Shown piece after piece: positions 1 to 7,089 of a stretch of 7,286 nucleotides of DNA. Position 1 is the stretch's first letter. Each line of letters begins with the position of its first letter. A program made the position numbers and the translations under genes. The notes under the pieces are model-generated. The model saw only the letters and a list, made by a program, of their open reading frames with translations. It ran no database searches and was not told the origin of the DNA. This DNA is from a gamma proteobacterium symbiont of Lucinoma myriamae (lineage in GTDB: Bacteria > Pseudomonadota > Gammaproteobacteria > GRL18), in assembly GCA_025655635.1 (NCBI GenBank), contig JAHXIM010000562.1, positions 1-7,286 on the forward strand. The letters run 5' to 3'.

Positions 1-196
1 ATTTGATCAGGAACAATTAAATTACAATTAATGTTGTACGATAATCTATCAATTCATGATGATTATCTTTTTTCAGGGTCGACTAATTAAACTCTTTCCG
101 GGCTTAACCTTACGTTATTATCGTGAAGAAGGGATACAGGGTGATATTGAAAAAGGCTTTCGTAATGAGGCTATGCTGGTCGCACAAAAAAATTAG
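1..196 (+). pseudogene. 3' remnant of a plus-strand gene, possibly a SAM-dependent methyltransferase
   Basis: A reading frame ending at TAG 194-196 encodes a protein-like C-terminus containing LIKLFPGLTLRYYREEG and ending NEAMLVAQKN. No frame runs in from the left edge: there are stops at 4-6 and 88-90 in frame 1, 29-31 in frame 2 and 18-20 in frame 3. The only in-frame ATGs are at 56 and 59, have no clear ribosome binding site, and would give a 46-residue peptide. Skipping one T in the T6 run at 69-74 joins frame 1 (…IHDDYLF) to frame 2 (QGRLIKLF…), which makes a more natural protein. The pattern of L-x-x-LF-x-G-L, then Y-x-E-E, then a terminal hydrophobic strand with LVA-x-K resembles the end of class I SAM-dependent methyltransferases of the TehB type. 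That family call rests on pattern memory only. The gene seems broken rather than merely cut by the window edge. Confidence 0.38.
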
Positions 197-219
197 CCTG
201 TTTGCTTAGTCTTTTCATC

Positions 220-249
220 ACTATATTTATTACTATATTTATTACTATA
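220..249. repeat. 12-bp tandem repeat, 2.5 copies
   Basis: The unit ACTATATTTATT occurs at 220-231 and 232-243, followed by the partial copy ACTATA at 244-249. The repeat fills much of the short gap between the convergent left-edge remnant and the lipoprotein gene, and its partial copy contains the lipoprotein stop codon (245-247 on the minus strand). It looks like a small slippage expansion. I see no GC-rich hairpin with a T-tract here, so nothing obvious terminates the two converging transcripts. Confidence 0.75.
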
Positions 250-835
250 GAGTAGTTGTCTCTGCCGGCTGCTTGTTTTTATTTTGTTTTTCCAGTTCTT
301 TATTCATTTCTTCCAGGCCTTCCTGTAGAGAGCGTTCCATTTGCTGTAGTTCATCTTTAACGGATTCACCCATGACCTTGACGCCTTTATCAATGGTTTC
401 TCTCATAGTATTTGATAATTGTTCAATGACTGACTGTAATTCACTGCCGAGCATAGAGTCACGTGTTTTATCAAAATCGACCAGCCATTGACCGTTTTGG
501 TTAATCAGGATAGTGCGTAAGCTGGTAATTTCTGTTTGGTTGCCTTTGTGGCGTGTCAACTGAGTTAGAATTTGTGCCTGAGTTGCACTGATGCTTTGCT
601 CGCCCAGCTCGATAAAATCTTTTGGATTTTTCAGGATAATTTTAAAGTTGGGCAGACTTTCAGGGGTTAATAATTGTTTCGCTGTTTCTGTATCACCCTC
701 TAAAGCGGCTGTCCAGAATGACTGAGCGACTGCTAGTGGTGTATTGGGCTTTTGTTCTACACAGCCTTGAAGGAAAACAGTAATAAAAAAAATGAGAAAA
801 ACTAATGGGCTTTTTTTTATAAAAAAATTCATCAT
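245..835 (-). CDS. Small outer-membrane lipoprotein with DUF4878-like domain and coiled-coil tail
   Basis: This is a predicted lipoprotein of 195-196 residues and unknown function. It opens with a basic stretch (KK at 7-8), a hydrophobic segment, and a lipobox L22-Q-G-C25, so Cys25 should be lipidated and the signal peptide cleaved by signal peptidase II. Residue +2 is Val rather than Asp, which suggests sorting to the outer membrane. The segment after the lipobox (TPLAVAQSFWTAALEGDTETA) resembles the start of the NTF2-like DUF4878/lumazine-binding-like fold often seen in bacterial lipoproteins; this is from memory. The last 60 or so residues are charged, helix-forming and rich in E, K and Q, which suggests a coiled coil. 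The AAGAG at 843-839 overlaps the dtd stop codon and lies 3 nt from the first ATG and 6 nt from the second (830-832), so the second Met is the better start. Translation is probably coupled to dtd, although a functional link is not obvious. Confidence 0.85.
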   Translation of the reverse strand: MMNFFIKKSPLVFLIFFITVFLQGCVEQKPNTPLAVAQSFWTAALEGDTETAKQLLTPESLPNFKIILKNPKDFIELGEQSISATQAQILTQLTRHKGNQTEITSLRTILINQNGQWLVDFDKTRDSMLGSELQSVIEQLSNTMRETIDKGVKVMGESVKDELQQMERSLQEGLEEMNKELEKQNKNKQPAETTTL

Positions 836-841
836 AAACTC

Positions 842-1279
842 TTAAACAGTTATAGAAAAAGTAACAGGGCCATCATTGAGCAATGATACTTTCATATCTG
901 CACCAAATTGTCCTGCAGCAACTTGTGTGTATTGGCTATGGGCCTGATTGAGCAGGTAGTGAAAAAGAACTTCAGCTTCAGAAGGTACTTTGGCTGAACT
1001 AAAACTGGGACGTAGTCCTTTTTTGGTGTCAGCAGCTAAAGTGAATTGTGGTACCAGTAATAGGCCGCTATTAATGTCCTTAACACTCAGGTTCATTTTA
1101 TCATCATTATCGGCAAAGATGCGATAATTAAGCAGTTTGTGCAGGAGTTTATCGGCCTGGGCGTGCTGGTCGTTTTTTTCCATACCCACCAGAACAAGAA
1201 TACCTTGTTCAATTTGGCCGATGAGTCGTTCTTCAACCTCAACTTTTGCCCAACTGACTCGTTGAATTAATCCAATCAT
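842..1279 (-). CDS. dtd: D-aminoacyl-tRNA deacylase (DTD)
   Basis: DTD is a cytoplasmic homodimer that hydrolyses D-amino acids (classically D-Tyr) and misattached glycine from tRNA, keeping them out of translation. The product is 145 residues, the usual bacterial length. It begins with the typical IQRVSWAKVEVE strand, carries the active-site motif QFTLAAD at 78-84 with Thr80, and has RPSFSSA at 90-96. The second signature NDGPVTF is at 135-141 and includes the Gly-cisPro pair that enforces chirality across the dimer. One deviation is that the family motif is usually SQFTL, whereas here residue 77 is Pro. The gene follows the dynamin-like GTPase by 56 nt and precedes the lipoprotein by 6 nt, so the three may be cotranscribed. 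Its own ribosome binding site is weak. Identification is secure. Confidence 0.97.
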   Translation of the reverse strand: MIGLIQRVSWAKVEVEERLIGQIEQGILVLVGMEKNDQHAQADKLLHKLLNYRIFADNDDKMNLSVKDINSGLLLVPQFTLAADTKKGLRPSFSSAKVPSEAEVLFHYLLNQAHSQYTQVAAGQFGADMKVSLLNDGPVTFSITV

Positions 1280-1335
1280 TATAAAGCGTTTCTATTCAAC
1301 TCTTATTAATGCGATGACTATTGGGATTCATGCAG

Positions 1336-3318
1336 CTAACCGCGTATTGCCGTGACGTTATCAGGCATTATTTTTTCATGAACAACTGCCGGCATTGGTG
1401 AATTAATGGTGGTGAGCATTTTATTCACATCGAAAATGTGTTTTTGCAGACCTTTTGCTTCTATTTTAAGGCTGGTGACACGATCAGCAATAGAATCCCT
1501 GGATTGCCCTGCTTTTTTTAATTGATCCAGACGCTGACGTAGTTCTTTTTTGTGTCCCTTAACTTGACGAATAAGAGGTGTTAAAGCCCGTTTGCCCCAA
1601 TCATCAGCATCTTTGTTGAGTTGATAATAAATATTTCTTGCTCGACTTACAAGGGAGATAAAGAATTTTTTAATGACAAAACTTTGTTTCGTCATTGTCG
1701 AGTAGACGCTGGTTCGGTATTCTTCAGCATCTTGATATAAAGTATCAATTTCTTGTTTGTATGATGTAATGGAGAATAATTTAGGTCTGATATCGGTGAC
1801 TTCATTTTCATTTTGAAAACGGTTATAAATTGATTTTACTAAACGGTTTGTCAGCTCAGTTTGCTTGGCGGCTTCATTCATCGTGTGGCTAATGTTGTCA
1901 AACAGGGATTTCATACTAGTTTTCATGCCGTTAGTTGTCCAGCTTCCCTGCATTAACTGACGAGATTTATTGACTTGCTCATCCAGTTGGTCCAGATCGA
2001 TGATACTCTTAAAACGATTATACTGACCTAAAAGAATTTGGCGACTGGATTGTAAGTTTTCAGCATTACGATGGTAAATGGCTTGTTCTTCGCGAGTTTT
2101 TTCTAACAGAGTTTGAATGATGTTTTCATTTTTGCCACTGACGCCACTAAAATCTACAATGGATTTTTTCTTACCATTAAATTGGTCCAATAATATGCTT
2201 TTAGACTCTTGCATCATCTCATTAATATCAGCAATGAGTGTGTTGCGTACAAGTTGTTCTTTTTGTGGAAGAATTTCATTAGATAATACATTTTCCATCG
2301 CACTCAGATTACTGGCTTCTATTAATTTAGCATCATTTCGTACTCGTCCGATAAGACCTTTTTGTGCTGAAACGGCAAACACACGTTTGGCATCAATACT
2401 GAGTGTTTGAGCAGTTTCGGCACATTGTCTTTGAATACTGCTTTTAATCTCACTATCTGTTTTTAATTCATCCCAAAGAGTATCGATTTTATTCAGTGCT
2501 ATGACCAATCCATTGTTGTGATTGCGTCGGAAACTTTTGAGGTGGCGACGCCAAATATCCATATCTGAGCGTGTGACACCAATATCAGCAGCGAGAACAA
2601 AAATAGCTGCTTGAGCATTGGGCAGCATGTTAATCGTCAGTTCTGGTTCGTTACCTAATGAATTTAATCCAGGTGTGTCTAAAATAGCCAGCCCTTGTTC
2701 TAAAAAGGGATGGGGGAAATTAATCAGTGCATGGCGCCACATGGGAATCTCAACAATTTGAGTGTCAGCCAACTCTGTACCATTATTGTCAGTAATAACA
2801 TCATACAGGCCTAAGCGTTTAGCTTCACTGGCTTTAACTTTTTTTTTGTTAGTGATATGAGCAAAAGAGCTGGCCATGTTTTCAGGAGAAGAAATGTCAA
2901 GTTGAATATGAGTCCAGTTAATACTATTTTGTTTTTGTTCTGTAATACTGGCATCTTCTGTGCGGCTTTCGATGGGTAATAGACGCATATAAGGCTTGGG
3001 TTCATCTACATCATAAAATAGTTCAGTCGGGCACATGGTGGTGCGGCCTGCTTCACTGGGTAATAAACGGCGTTTGAACTGGGAAAAGAAAATGGCATTA
3101 ATCAGCTCTGTTTTTCCTCTGGAAAACTCACCGACAAAAGCAAGGGTAATACGATCATGCTTTAGAGTTTGTAATGTTTCATATATTTTTAGACTTTGTT
3201 CACTTTCTTCAAGTTCAGTGGTATCAAGCCATCCCTGGAATTCTTCAATGGCCGCTACCAGGTTACTTTTCCATTTCCCATAAGCGTGGATATTATCGAA
3301 AAAGTTTTCATTTGTCAT
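1336..3318 (-). CDS. Dynamin-like large GTPase
   Basis: This is a bacterial dynamin-family GTPase of 660 residues. The G domain is complete: G1 P-loop GEFSRGKT at 63-70, G2 threonines in GRTTMCPTEL at 91-100, G3 DTPG at 214-217 and G4 NKID at 276-279. The phrase around G1 and G2 (EFSRGKTELINAIF, then LLPSEAGRTTMCPTEL) matches a family of dynamin-like proteins I recall from gammaproteobacteria. The C-terminal half is long and helical, with a likely coiled coil at about 575-638 and a short hydrophobic patch (FVIKKFFISLV) that could contact membrane; there is no clear transmembrane helix. Such proteins usually act in membrane remodelling or repair, but the role of this one is unknown. I start at ATG 3318-3316, which has AAGAAG 8 nt upstream, rather than the longer TTG start at 3387, whose first 23 residues look like leader. 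The A9 run encoding lysines (2839-2847) keeps its frame. Confidence 0.9.
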   Translation of the reverse strand: MTNENFFDNIHAYGKWKSNLVAAIEEFQGWLDTTELEESEQSLKIYETLQTLKHDRITLAFVGEFSRGKTELINAIFFSQFKRRLLPSEAGRTTMCPTELFYDVDEPKPYMRLLPIESRTEDASITEQKQNSINWTHIQLDISSPENMASSFAHITNKKKVKASEAKRLGLYDVITDNNGTELADTQIVEIPMWRHALINFPHPFLEQGLAILDTPGLNSLGNEPELTINMLPNAQAAIFVLAADIGVTRSDMDIWRRHLKSFRRNHNNGLVIALNKIDTLWDELKTDSEIKSSIQRQCAETAQTLSIDAKRVFAVSAQKGLIGRVRNDAKLIEASNLSAMENVLSNEILPQKEQLVRNTLIADINEMMQESKSILLDQFNGKKKSIVDFSGVSGKNENIIQTLLEKTREEQAIYHRNAENLQSSRQILLGQYNRFKSIIDLDQLDEQVNKSRQLMQGSWTTNGMKTSMKSLFDNISHTMNEAAKQTELTNRLVKSIYNRFQNENEVTDIRPKLFSITSYKQEIDTLYQDAEEYRTSVYSTMTKQSFVIKKFFISLVSRARNIYYQLNKDADDWGKRALTPLIRQVKGHKKELRQRLDQLKKAGQSRDSIADRVTSLKIEAKGLQKHIFDVNKMLTTINSPMPAVVHEKIMPDNVTAIRG

Positions 3319-3513
3319 ATTCTTGTCTTCTTTATATATCGGTCTATGGAGCATTATTTCTGTTAAGCATAGCAGAAAAATTAGCAATGGCTAATGTAAG
3401 TTGAAAAAAGTTAAAGGAGCAGTGTTGGCTTCAGCAAATAAATTCTTTATTCGAGATCCTTAACTTCCAGTCTATCAAAATGCCAAGTAAAAAATGTGAT
3501 AGGTTTCAAATTG

Positions 3514-4065
3514 TTAGCCAAAGATTACGGGTATAAACATAATGAGAATATTTAGTGCGACAAAGACAAGAATAGGTGATAGATCAAATCCTGAAAAAGG
3601 CGGCAGAAGCTTACGTGCAGGACGCATCACTGGTTCAGTAATATGATGAATTAATGCGGTGGCAGGATTATAGGTTCCAGGACTTACCCAGCTAATGATG
3701 ACTTGCACAAGAATGGCAAAAAAATAGATATAAAGCACCAGGGTTAACAATGAACCGATACTATGCCAGAGTAAAAATATAGGATTGACAGAAATACCTC
3801 TTACGGCGAATAATAAAATATTTTCTATATATTGAAGACAATAAGCTAATAATATAGAGGCAATATCAATACCAAATAGACCGGGAATAATTCTGCGTAG
3901 AGGATTCAATACAGGGGCAGTTGCTTTGACAATGAATTGAGAAAGCGGATTATAAAAATCAGCACGAACTGCCTGCAATAGAAAACGAAGCAAAACAATG
4001 ATGATATAAAGGCCAAATATGGTGCTTATTAAATAAGAGCCAGCATTGACGAAGAAGTTATCCAT
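3514..4065 (-). CDS. yggT: YggT family inner-membrane protein (two YGGT repeats)
   Basis: This is an integral membrane protein of 183 residues with two YGGT domains, the usual gammaproteobacterial form. Each half has a hydrophobic helix followed by the family signature. The first half has NPLSQFIVKATAPVLNPLRR near residues 39-58, and the second has NPATALIHHITEPVMRPARK near 132-151. Four or more hydrophobic segments are visible, including LYIIIVLLRFLL near the N-terminus and LVLYIYFFAILVQVII in the middle. The molecular role is not settled; homologues have been linked to osmotic tolerance and cell division or membrane organisation. The gene lies 69 nt downstream of proC, the order seen in Pseudomonas, and is probably cotranscribed with it. 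AAGGA (4080-4076) precedes the ATG by 10 nt. Confidence 0.95.
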   Translation of the reverse strand: MDNFFVNAGSYLISTIFGLYIIIVLLRFLLQAVRADFYNPLSQFIVKATAPVLNPLRRIIPGLFGIDIASILLAYCLQYIENILLFAVRGISVNPIFLLWHSIGSLLTLVLYIYFFAILVQVIISWVSPGTYNPATALIHHITEPVMRPARKLLPPFSGFDLSPILVFVALNILIMFIPVIFG

Positions 4066-4134
4066 CCCTTAATGTTCCTTATAGTGTATCGCAATAATTA
4101 TTAATTGAGGTCAATTTTTCTACCAGTCAGTTGC

Positions 4135-4983
4135 TCACGAATCATTGCCTAAAATTTGTGCCAATTCAATTGAGCGATCTCTTGCACCTTCTAAAGCTTT
4201 AGCAAATAAAGCCTCTAATTGGCCCTCTTGCAGGATGCCAATGGCTTTTTCCGTGGTACCGCCGGGCGAAGTGACTTTCTTTCTTAATGTCTCGGGAGAA
4301 TCATTACTCTCAAGTGCCATTTTAGATGCACCAAAAGCCGTTTGAATGGCAAGTAAATGTGCTGTCTTTTCATCTAATCCTAATTGTATTCCGGCTTTTT
4401 CCATGGCATCAATAACCAGAAAGAAATACGCCGGTCCACTTCCAGATAGCGCAGTAACAGCATCCATATCTGATTCATTTTCTAACCATAGAGTGAGTCC
4501 GGCGGCACGTAGAATAGATTCTGCCAGAGTTTTTTGCTCATTACTGACCTGTTTGTTGGCAAATAGTGCTGTTGCACCACTTTGTACTAATGCCGGGGTG
4601 TTGGGCATACAACGTACCAGAGCCGGGCTGGATTGCTTGTCCTGATTTTGATTCAGCCAGGATTCTATGTCTTTACTCAGCACTCCAGCAGCGATAGAAA
4701 TTACTAATGGCTTAGTTTTAGCGACACTGGCTGCAATTTCAGTACAGACTTGTGCCAATTGCTGTGGTTTAACGGCAAGGATAATAATATCCACGGATTG
4801 GACTAATTCGATGTTGCTATTGGTCATATTGACACTAAACTGGCTTGCTATTGGTGTCATTTTTTCGGTATTTGGATCACTGATCCAAATACTTTGTCCT
4901 TTCATGCCCGTTGAGGTCAATCCACCAATCAGGCTATATGCCATGTTGCCGGAACCAATAAAACCAATTTTTTTGTTAATCAT
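4135..4983 (-). CDS. proC: Pyrroline-5-carboxylate reductase
   Basis: ProC catalyses the last step of proline synthesis, NAD(P)H-dependent reduction of 1-pyrroline-5-carboxylate to L-proline, in the cytoplasm. The 282-residue product has the normal family length. The N-terminal Rossmann motif is IGFIGSGNMA at 6-15. AVKPQ at 70-74 closes a nucleotide-binding strand, and RCMPNTP is at 124-130. The C-terminal helical dimerisation domain contains ALSGSGPAYFF at 178-188 and VTSPGGTTEKA at 237-247, the PROSITE-type signature that lines the substrate site. No key residue seems to be missing. The start ATG (4983-4981) has a GAG-type ribosome binding site a few bases upstream. The gene is 93 nt downstream of yggS with a possible promoter in that gap, and is followed by yggT. 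Confidence 0.98.
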   Translation of the reverse strand: MINKKIGFIGSGNMAYSLIGGLTSTGMKGQSIWISDPNTEKMTPIASQFSVNMTNSNIELVQSVDIIILAVKPQQLAQVCTEIAASVAKTKPLVISIAAGVLSKDIESWLNQNQDKQSSPALVRCMPNTPALVQSGATALFANKQVSNEQKTLAESILRAAGLTLWLENESDMDAVTALSGSGPAYFFLVIDAMEKAGIQLGLDEKTAHLLAIQTAFGASKMALESNDSPETLRKKVTSPGGTTEKAIGILQEGQLEALFAKALEGARDRSIELAQILGNDS

Positions 4984-5041
4984 TTATCTCAATATCCAAT
5001 GAATTGCTGGAAGTTCTTAAAGCCACTATAAATTTCTAGTA

Positions 5042-5047
5042 ATTATA
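5042..5047 (-). promoter_or_regulatory. Candidate -10 element upstream of proC
   Basis: On the minus strand the yggS-proC gap contains a perfect TATAAT, about 60 nt upstream of the proC start codon. No good -35 lies at 16-18 bp; the best is TTATTA at 18 bp, which shares three positions with TTGACA. It could be an internal promoter giving proC-yggT expression independent of yggS. In AT-rich sequence a chance match is quite possible. Confidence 0.3.
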
Positions 5048-5076
5048 GCTTAGTTTTAAGGGGATTAATAAGGATC

Positions 5077-5769
5077 TTAATATTCTCTGGGGCCAAAAAG
5101 CGCAGTACCTACACGAATGATGGTAGCTCCTTCAATAATAGCAGATTCCAAATCATTGGACATTCCCATTGAAAGGGTATCCATGTTGAGCTTGAATTGT
5201 TTATTGAGTTGCTGCATGAGTTCATTTAACTCATGAAAGGCCTTTTTTTGCTGAATCACATCGTTTGCCGGTTTAGGAATTGCCATAAGTCCCCGAATGG
5301 CTAAATTGGGTAAATCAATAATTTCTTCTATCAGGGAAAATATTTCACTACTGGAAAAGCCTGATTTTTGCGTCTCCTGACTAATATTTATCTGCAGACA
5401 AATATTTAACGGCAAAGCCTTATCTGGATATTGTGCACTTAACCTGCGGGCAATTTTGATTCGATCAACTGAATGTACCCATTGAAAATTTTGTGCAATG
5501 TCTTTGGTTTTGTTTGATTGTATGGGACCAATAAAGTGCCAGATAATATCTGAATCAGTTGAAGCATTGATTTTTATCAGTGCTTCTTGAAGATAGCTTT
5601 CACCAAAATCTCTTTGACCCAATTCATAGAGTGTGTGAATTTTTTCTAATGAATGATGTTTGCTGACAGCAAGTAGCGTTACTGAATCGCCTGCTGGGCG
5701 TCCACTCTGAGTAAATGCTTGTTCAATACGCTGATTTATGTGGACGAATCGGTTTATTGTATTGGTCAT
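5077..5769 (-). CDS. yggS: Pyridoxal phosphate homeostasis protein YggS (PLPBP/COG0325)
   Basis: YggS binds pyridoxal 5'-phosphate without known catalytic activity and buffers vitamin B6 and amino-acid/keto-acid pools. The 230-residue product is a TIM-barrel of the alanine racemase N-terminal type. The PLP-linking lysine is K37 in LLAVSKHHS. Other family landmarks are FGESYLQEA at 55-63, HFIGPIQSNK at 78-87, LSMGMSNDLESAI near 200-212 and the phosphate-binding IRVGTALFG close to the C-terminus. No motif is missing. It is the first gene of the leftward cluster and shares a divergent intergenic region with pilT, the order seen in Pseudomonas. The start ATG (5769-5767) lacks a strong Shine-Dalgarno sequence. 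Association with proC is widely conserved and fits the amino-acid imbalance seen when YggS is lost. Confidence 0.97.
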   Translation of the reverse strand: MTNTINRFVHINQRIEQAFTQSGRPAGDSVTLLAVSKHHSLEKIHTLYELGQRDFGESYLQEALIKINASTDSDIIWHFIGPIQSNKTKDIAQNFQWVHSVDRIKIARRLSAQYPDKALPLNICLQINISQETQKSGFSSSEIFSLIEEIIDLPNLAIRGLMAIPKPANDVIQQKKAFHELNELMQQLNKQFKLNMDTLSMGMSNDLESAIIEGATIIRVGTALFGPREY

Positions 5770-5910
5770 TTTAGTCTATACTGAATATTAATCGTTGGCT
5801 CAACTAAAAAATTATCATAAACTCATTACTTTATTTAAGTTTATTAGAGTGAATAATAGAATTTTGATTCACACATGCGATGATTTTATCGATAATTATA
5901 ACAAGTATGT

Positions 5911-5931
5911 CTTTTAAATGCTTTTTAAAAG
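5911..5931. repeat. Perfect inverted repeat in the pilT leader
   Basis: The arms CTTTTAAA (5911-5918) and TTTAAAAG (5924-5931) are exact reverse complements around a 5-nt spacer, TGCTT. The repeat ends 29 nt before the pilT start codon in the yggS-pilT divergent region. It could be an operator for a dimeric regulator or a weak RNA hairpin in the pilT leader. The stem is nearly all A/T and no T-tract follows, so it is unlikely to be a terminator. Elsewhere in this 190-bp region I found no sigma-70 promoter with good -35, -10 and spacing. Confidence 0.6.
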
Positions 5932-5960
5932 GGCACTTTAACATTGAATAGTGAAAAATC

Positions 5961-6996
5961 ATGGATATAACAGAACTGCTTGCCTTTAGCGCAAAGAATA
6001 ATGCCTCGGATTTACATCTATCAGCTGGACTTCCCCCGATGATACGGGTAGATGGTGATATCAGGCGGGTTAATGTGCCGCCATTAGAACACCGTGAAGT
6101 ACATGACATGGTGTATATATTATGAATGATAAACAGCGTAAGGACTATGAAGAGTTTCTAGAAACCGATTTCTCATTTGAAGTACCTGGTCTGGCGCGAT
6201 TCAGGGTCAATGCCTTTAATCAGAATCGTGGTGCTGGTGCTGTTTTTCGTACCATTCCTTCCAATGTTTTATCTCTTGAAGAACTTGGAGCTCCGGCGAT
6301 TTTTAAAGATATTTGTGAAAATAAGCGGGGTATTGTTTTGGTAACGGGGCCTACGGGTTCAGGTAAGTCCACCACCTTAGCGGCAATGATGGATCACTTA
6401 AATGACACGATTTACGAACATATTCTGACGGTAGAAGATCCCATCGAATTTGTACACGAGAGTAAAAAATGTCTGGTTAATCAGCGTGAAGTACATAGAG
6501 ATACGCTGGGCTTTAATGAGGCATTACGTTCTGCATTACGTGAAGATCCGGATATTATTCTGGTGGGGGAATTACGTGATTTAGAAACCATTCGATTAGC
6601 ATTAACTGCTGCAGAAACAGGCCATCTGGTTTTTGGCACTCTGCACACCAGCTCTGCAGCCAAAACCATTGACCGTATTATTGATGTTTTTCCCGCAGCA
6701 GAAAAAGACATTGTACGTGCCATGTTATCAGAATCATTACGGGCAGTTATTTCCCAGACTTTGATGAAAAAAATGGCGGCGGGCGTATTGCTGCTCATGA
6801 GATTATGATTGCTACGCCGGCGATTCGAAATCTGATTCGTGAAGCCAAAATTGCACAAATGTATTCAGCAATTCAAACTGGTCAGAATATCGGTATGCAG
6901 ACTCTGGATCAAAATCTTAAGGTCTTATTAGGTCAGGGTATGATCTCTAAGGCTGATGCTGTGTCCTATGCTGCCAATAAAGATGATTTCTTATAA
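5961..6996 (+). pseudogene. pilT: Type IV pilus retraction ATPase PilT, broken by two frameshifts
   Basis: PilT is the hexameric cytoplasmic ATPase that depolymerises type IV pili and drives twitching. Three pieces in three frames give one colinear PilT: 5961-6125 (54 codons to TGA), 6122-6808 and 6805-6996. The first break is at 6117-6118, where the expected Asp53 codon has only two bases (AT). The second is at the A7 run 6767-6773, where one more A would read KKNGGGRIAAHEIM. Restoring one base at each gives 345 residues, matching the family's roughly 344. In restored numbering, Walker A GPTGSGKST is 130-138 with Lys136, the Asp-box region is ILTVEDPIEF at 155-164, Walker B IILVGE ends at Glu204, the His-box region is TGHLVFGTLHT and AIRNLIRE is 288-295. 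Lys136 and Glu204 have the same numbers as the P. aeruginosa catalytic residues. Everything but frame is conserved, so inactivation is recent or the breaks are sequencing errors. Confidence 0.93.
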
Positions 6997-7089
6997 TATA
7001 ATGTTTGCTGCTCAGAAGCTTTAATTTTAGCGCTGCTTCAATAAAAAGATGGGCTTTAATATAGCCTGTGAATTTAAAGGTAAAAAAAG

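Noticed and set aside
2811..3005. 64-codon minus-strand reading frame inside the GTPase gene
   Set aside because: It is an out-of-frame shadow of the GTPase G domain, whose conserved motifs are in the other frame.
3319..3387. N-terminal extension of the GTPase from the TTG at 3387
   Set aside because: It would add 23 residues with a rare start codon and no evident ribosome binding site, while ATG 3318 has AAGAAG 8 nt upstream and begins directly before the conserved domain.
5864..5902. Possible pilT sigma-70 promoter, TTGATT with GATAAT or TATAAC
   Set aside because: Spacing is 21 bp or more, outside the usual 16-18, and no better pair was found.
5831..6109. 92-codon minus-strand reading frame across the yggS-pilT gap
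   Set aside because: It is mostly antisense to the conserved start of pilT and has no recognisable domain.
6992..6997. TATAAT overlapping the pilT stop codon as a possible pilU promoter
   Set aside because: The sequence at the -35 distance (TGCTGC) matches poorly, and the hexamer partly arises from the last pilT codon and stop in AT-rich sequence.
7050..7072. GGCT/AGCC hairpin between pilT and pilU as a terminator
   Set aside because: The stem is only 4 bp with a 7-nt loop and no T-tract follows, so it is too weak to call.
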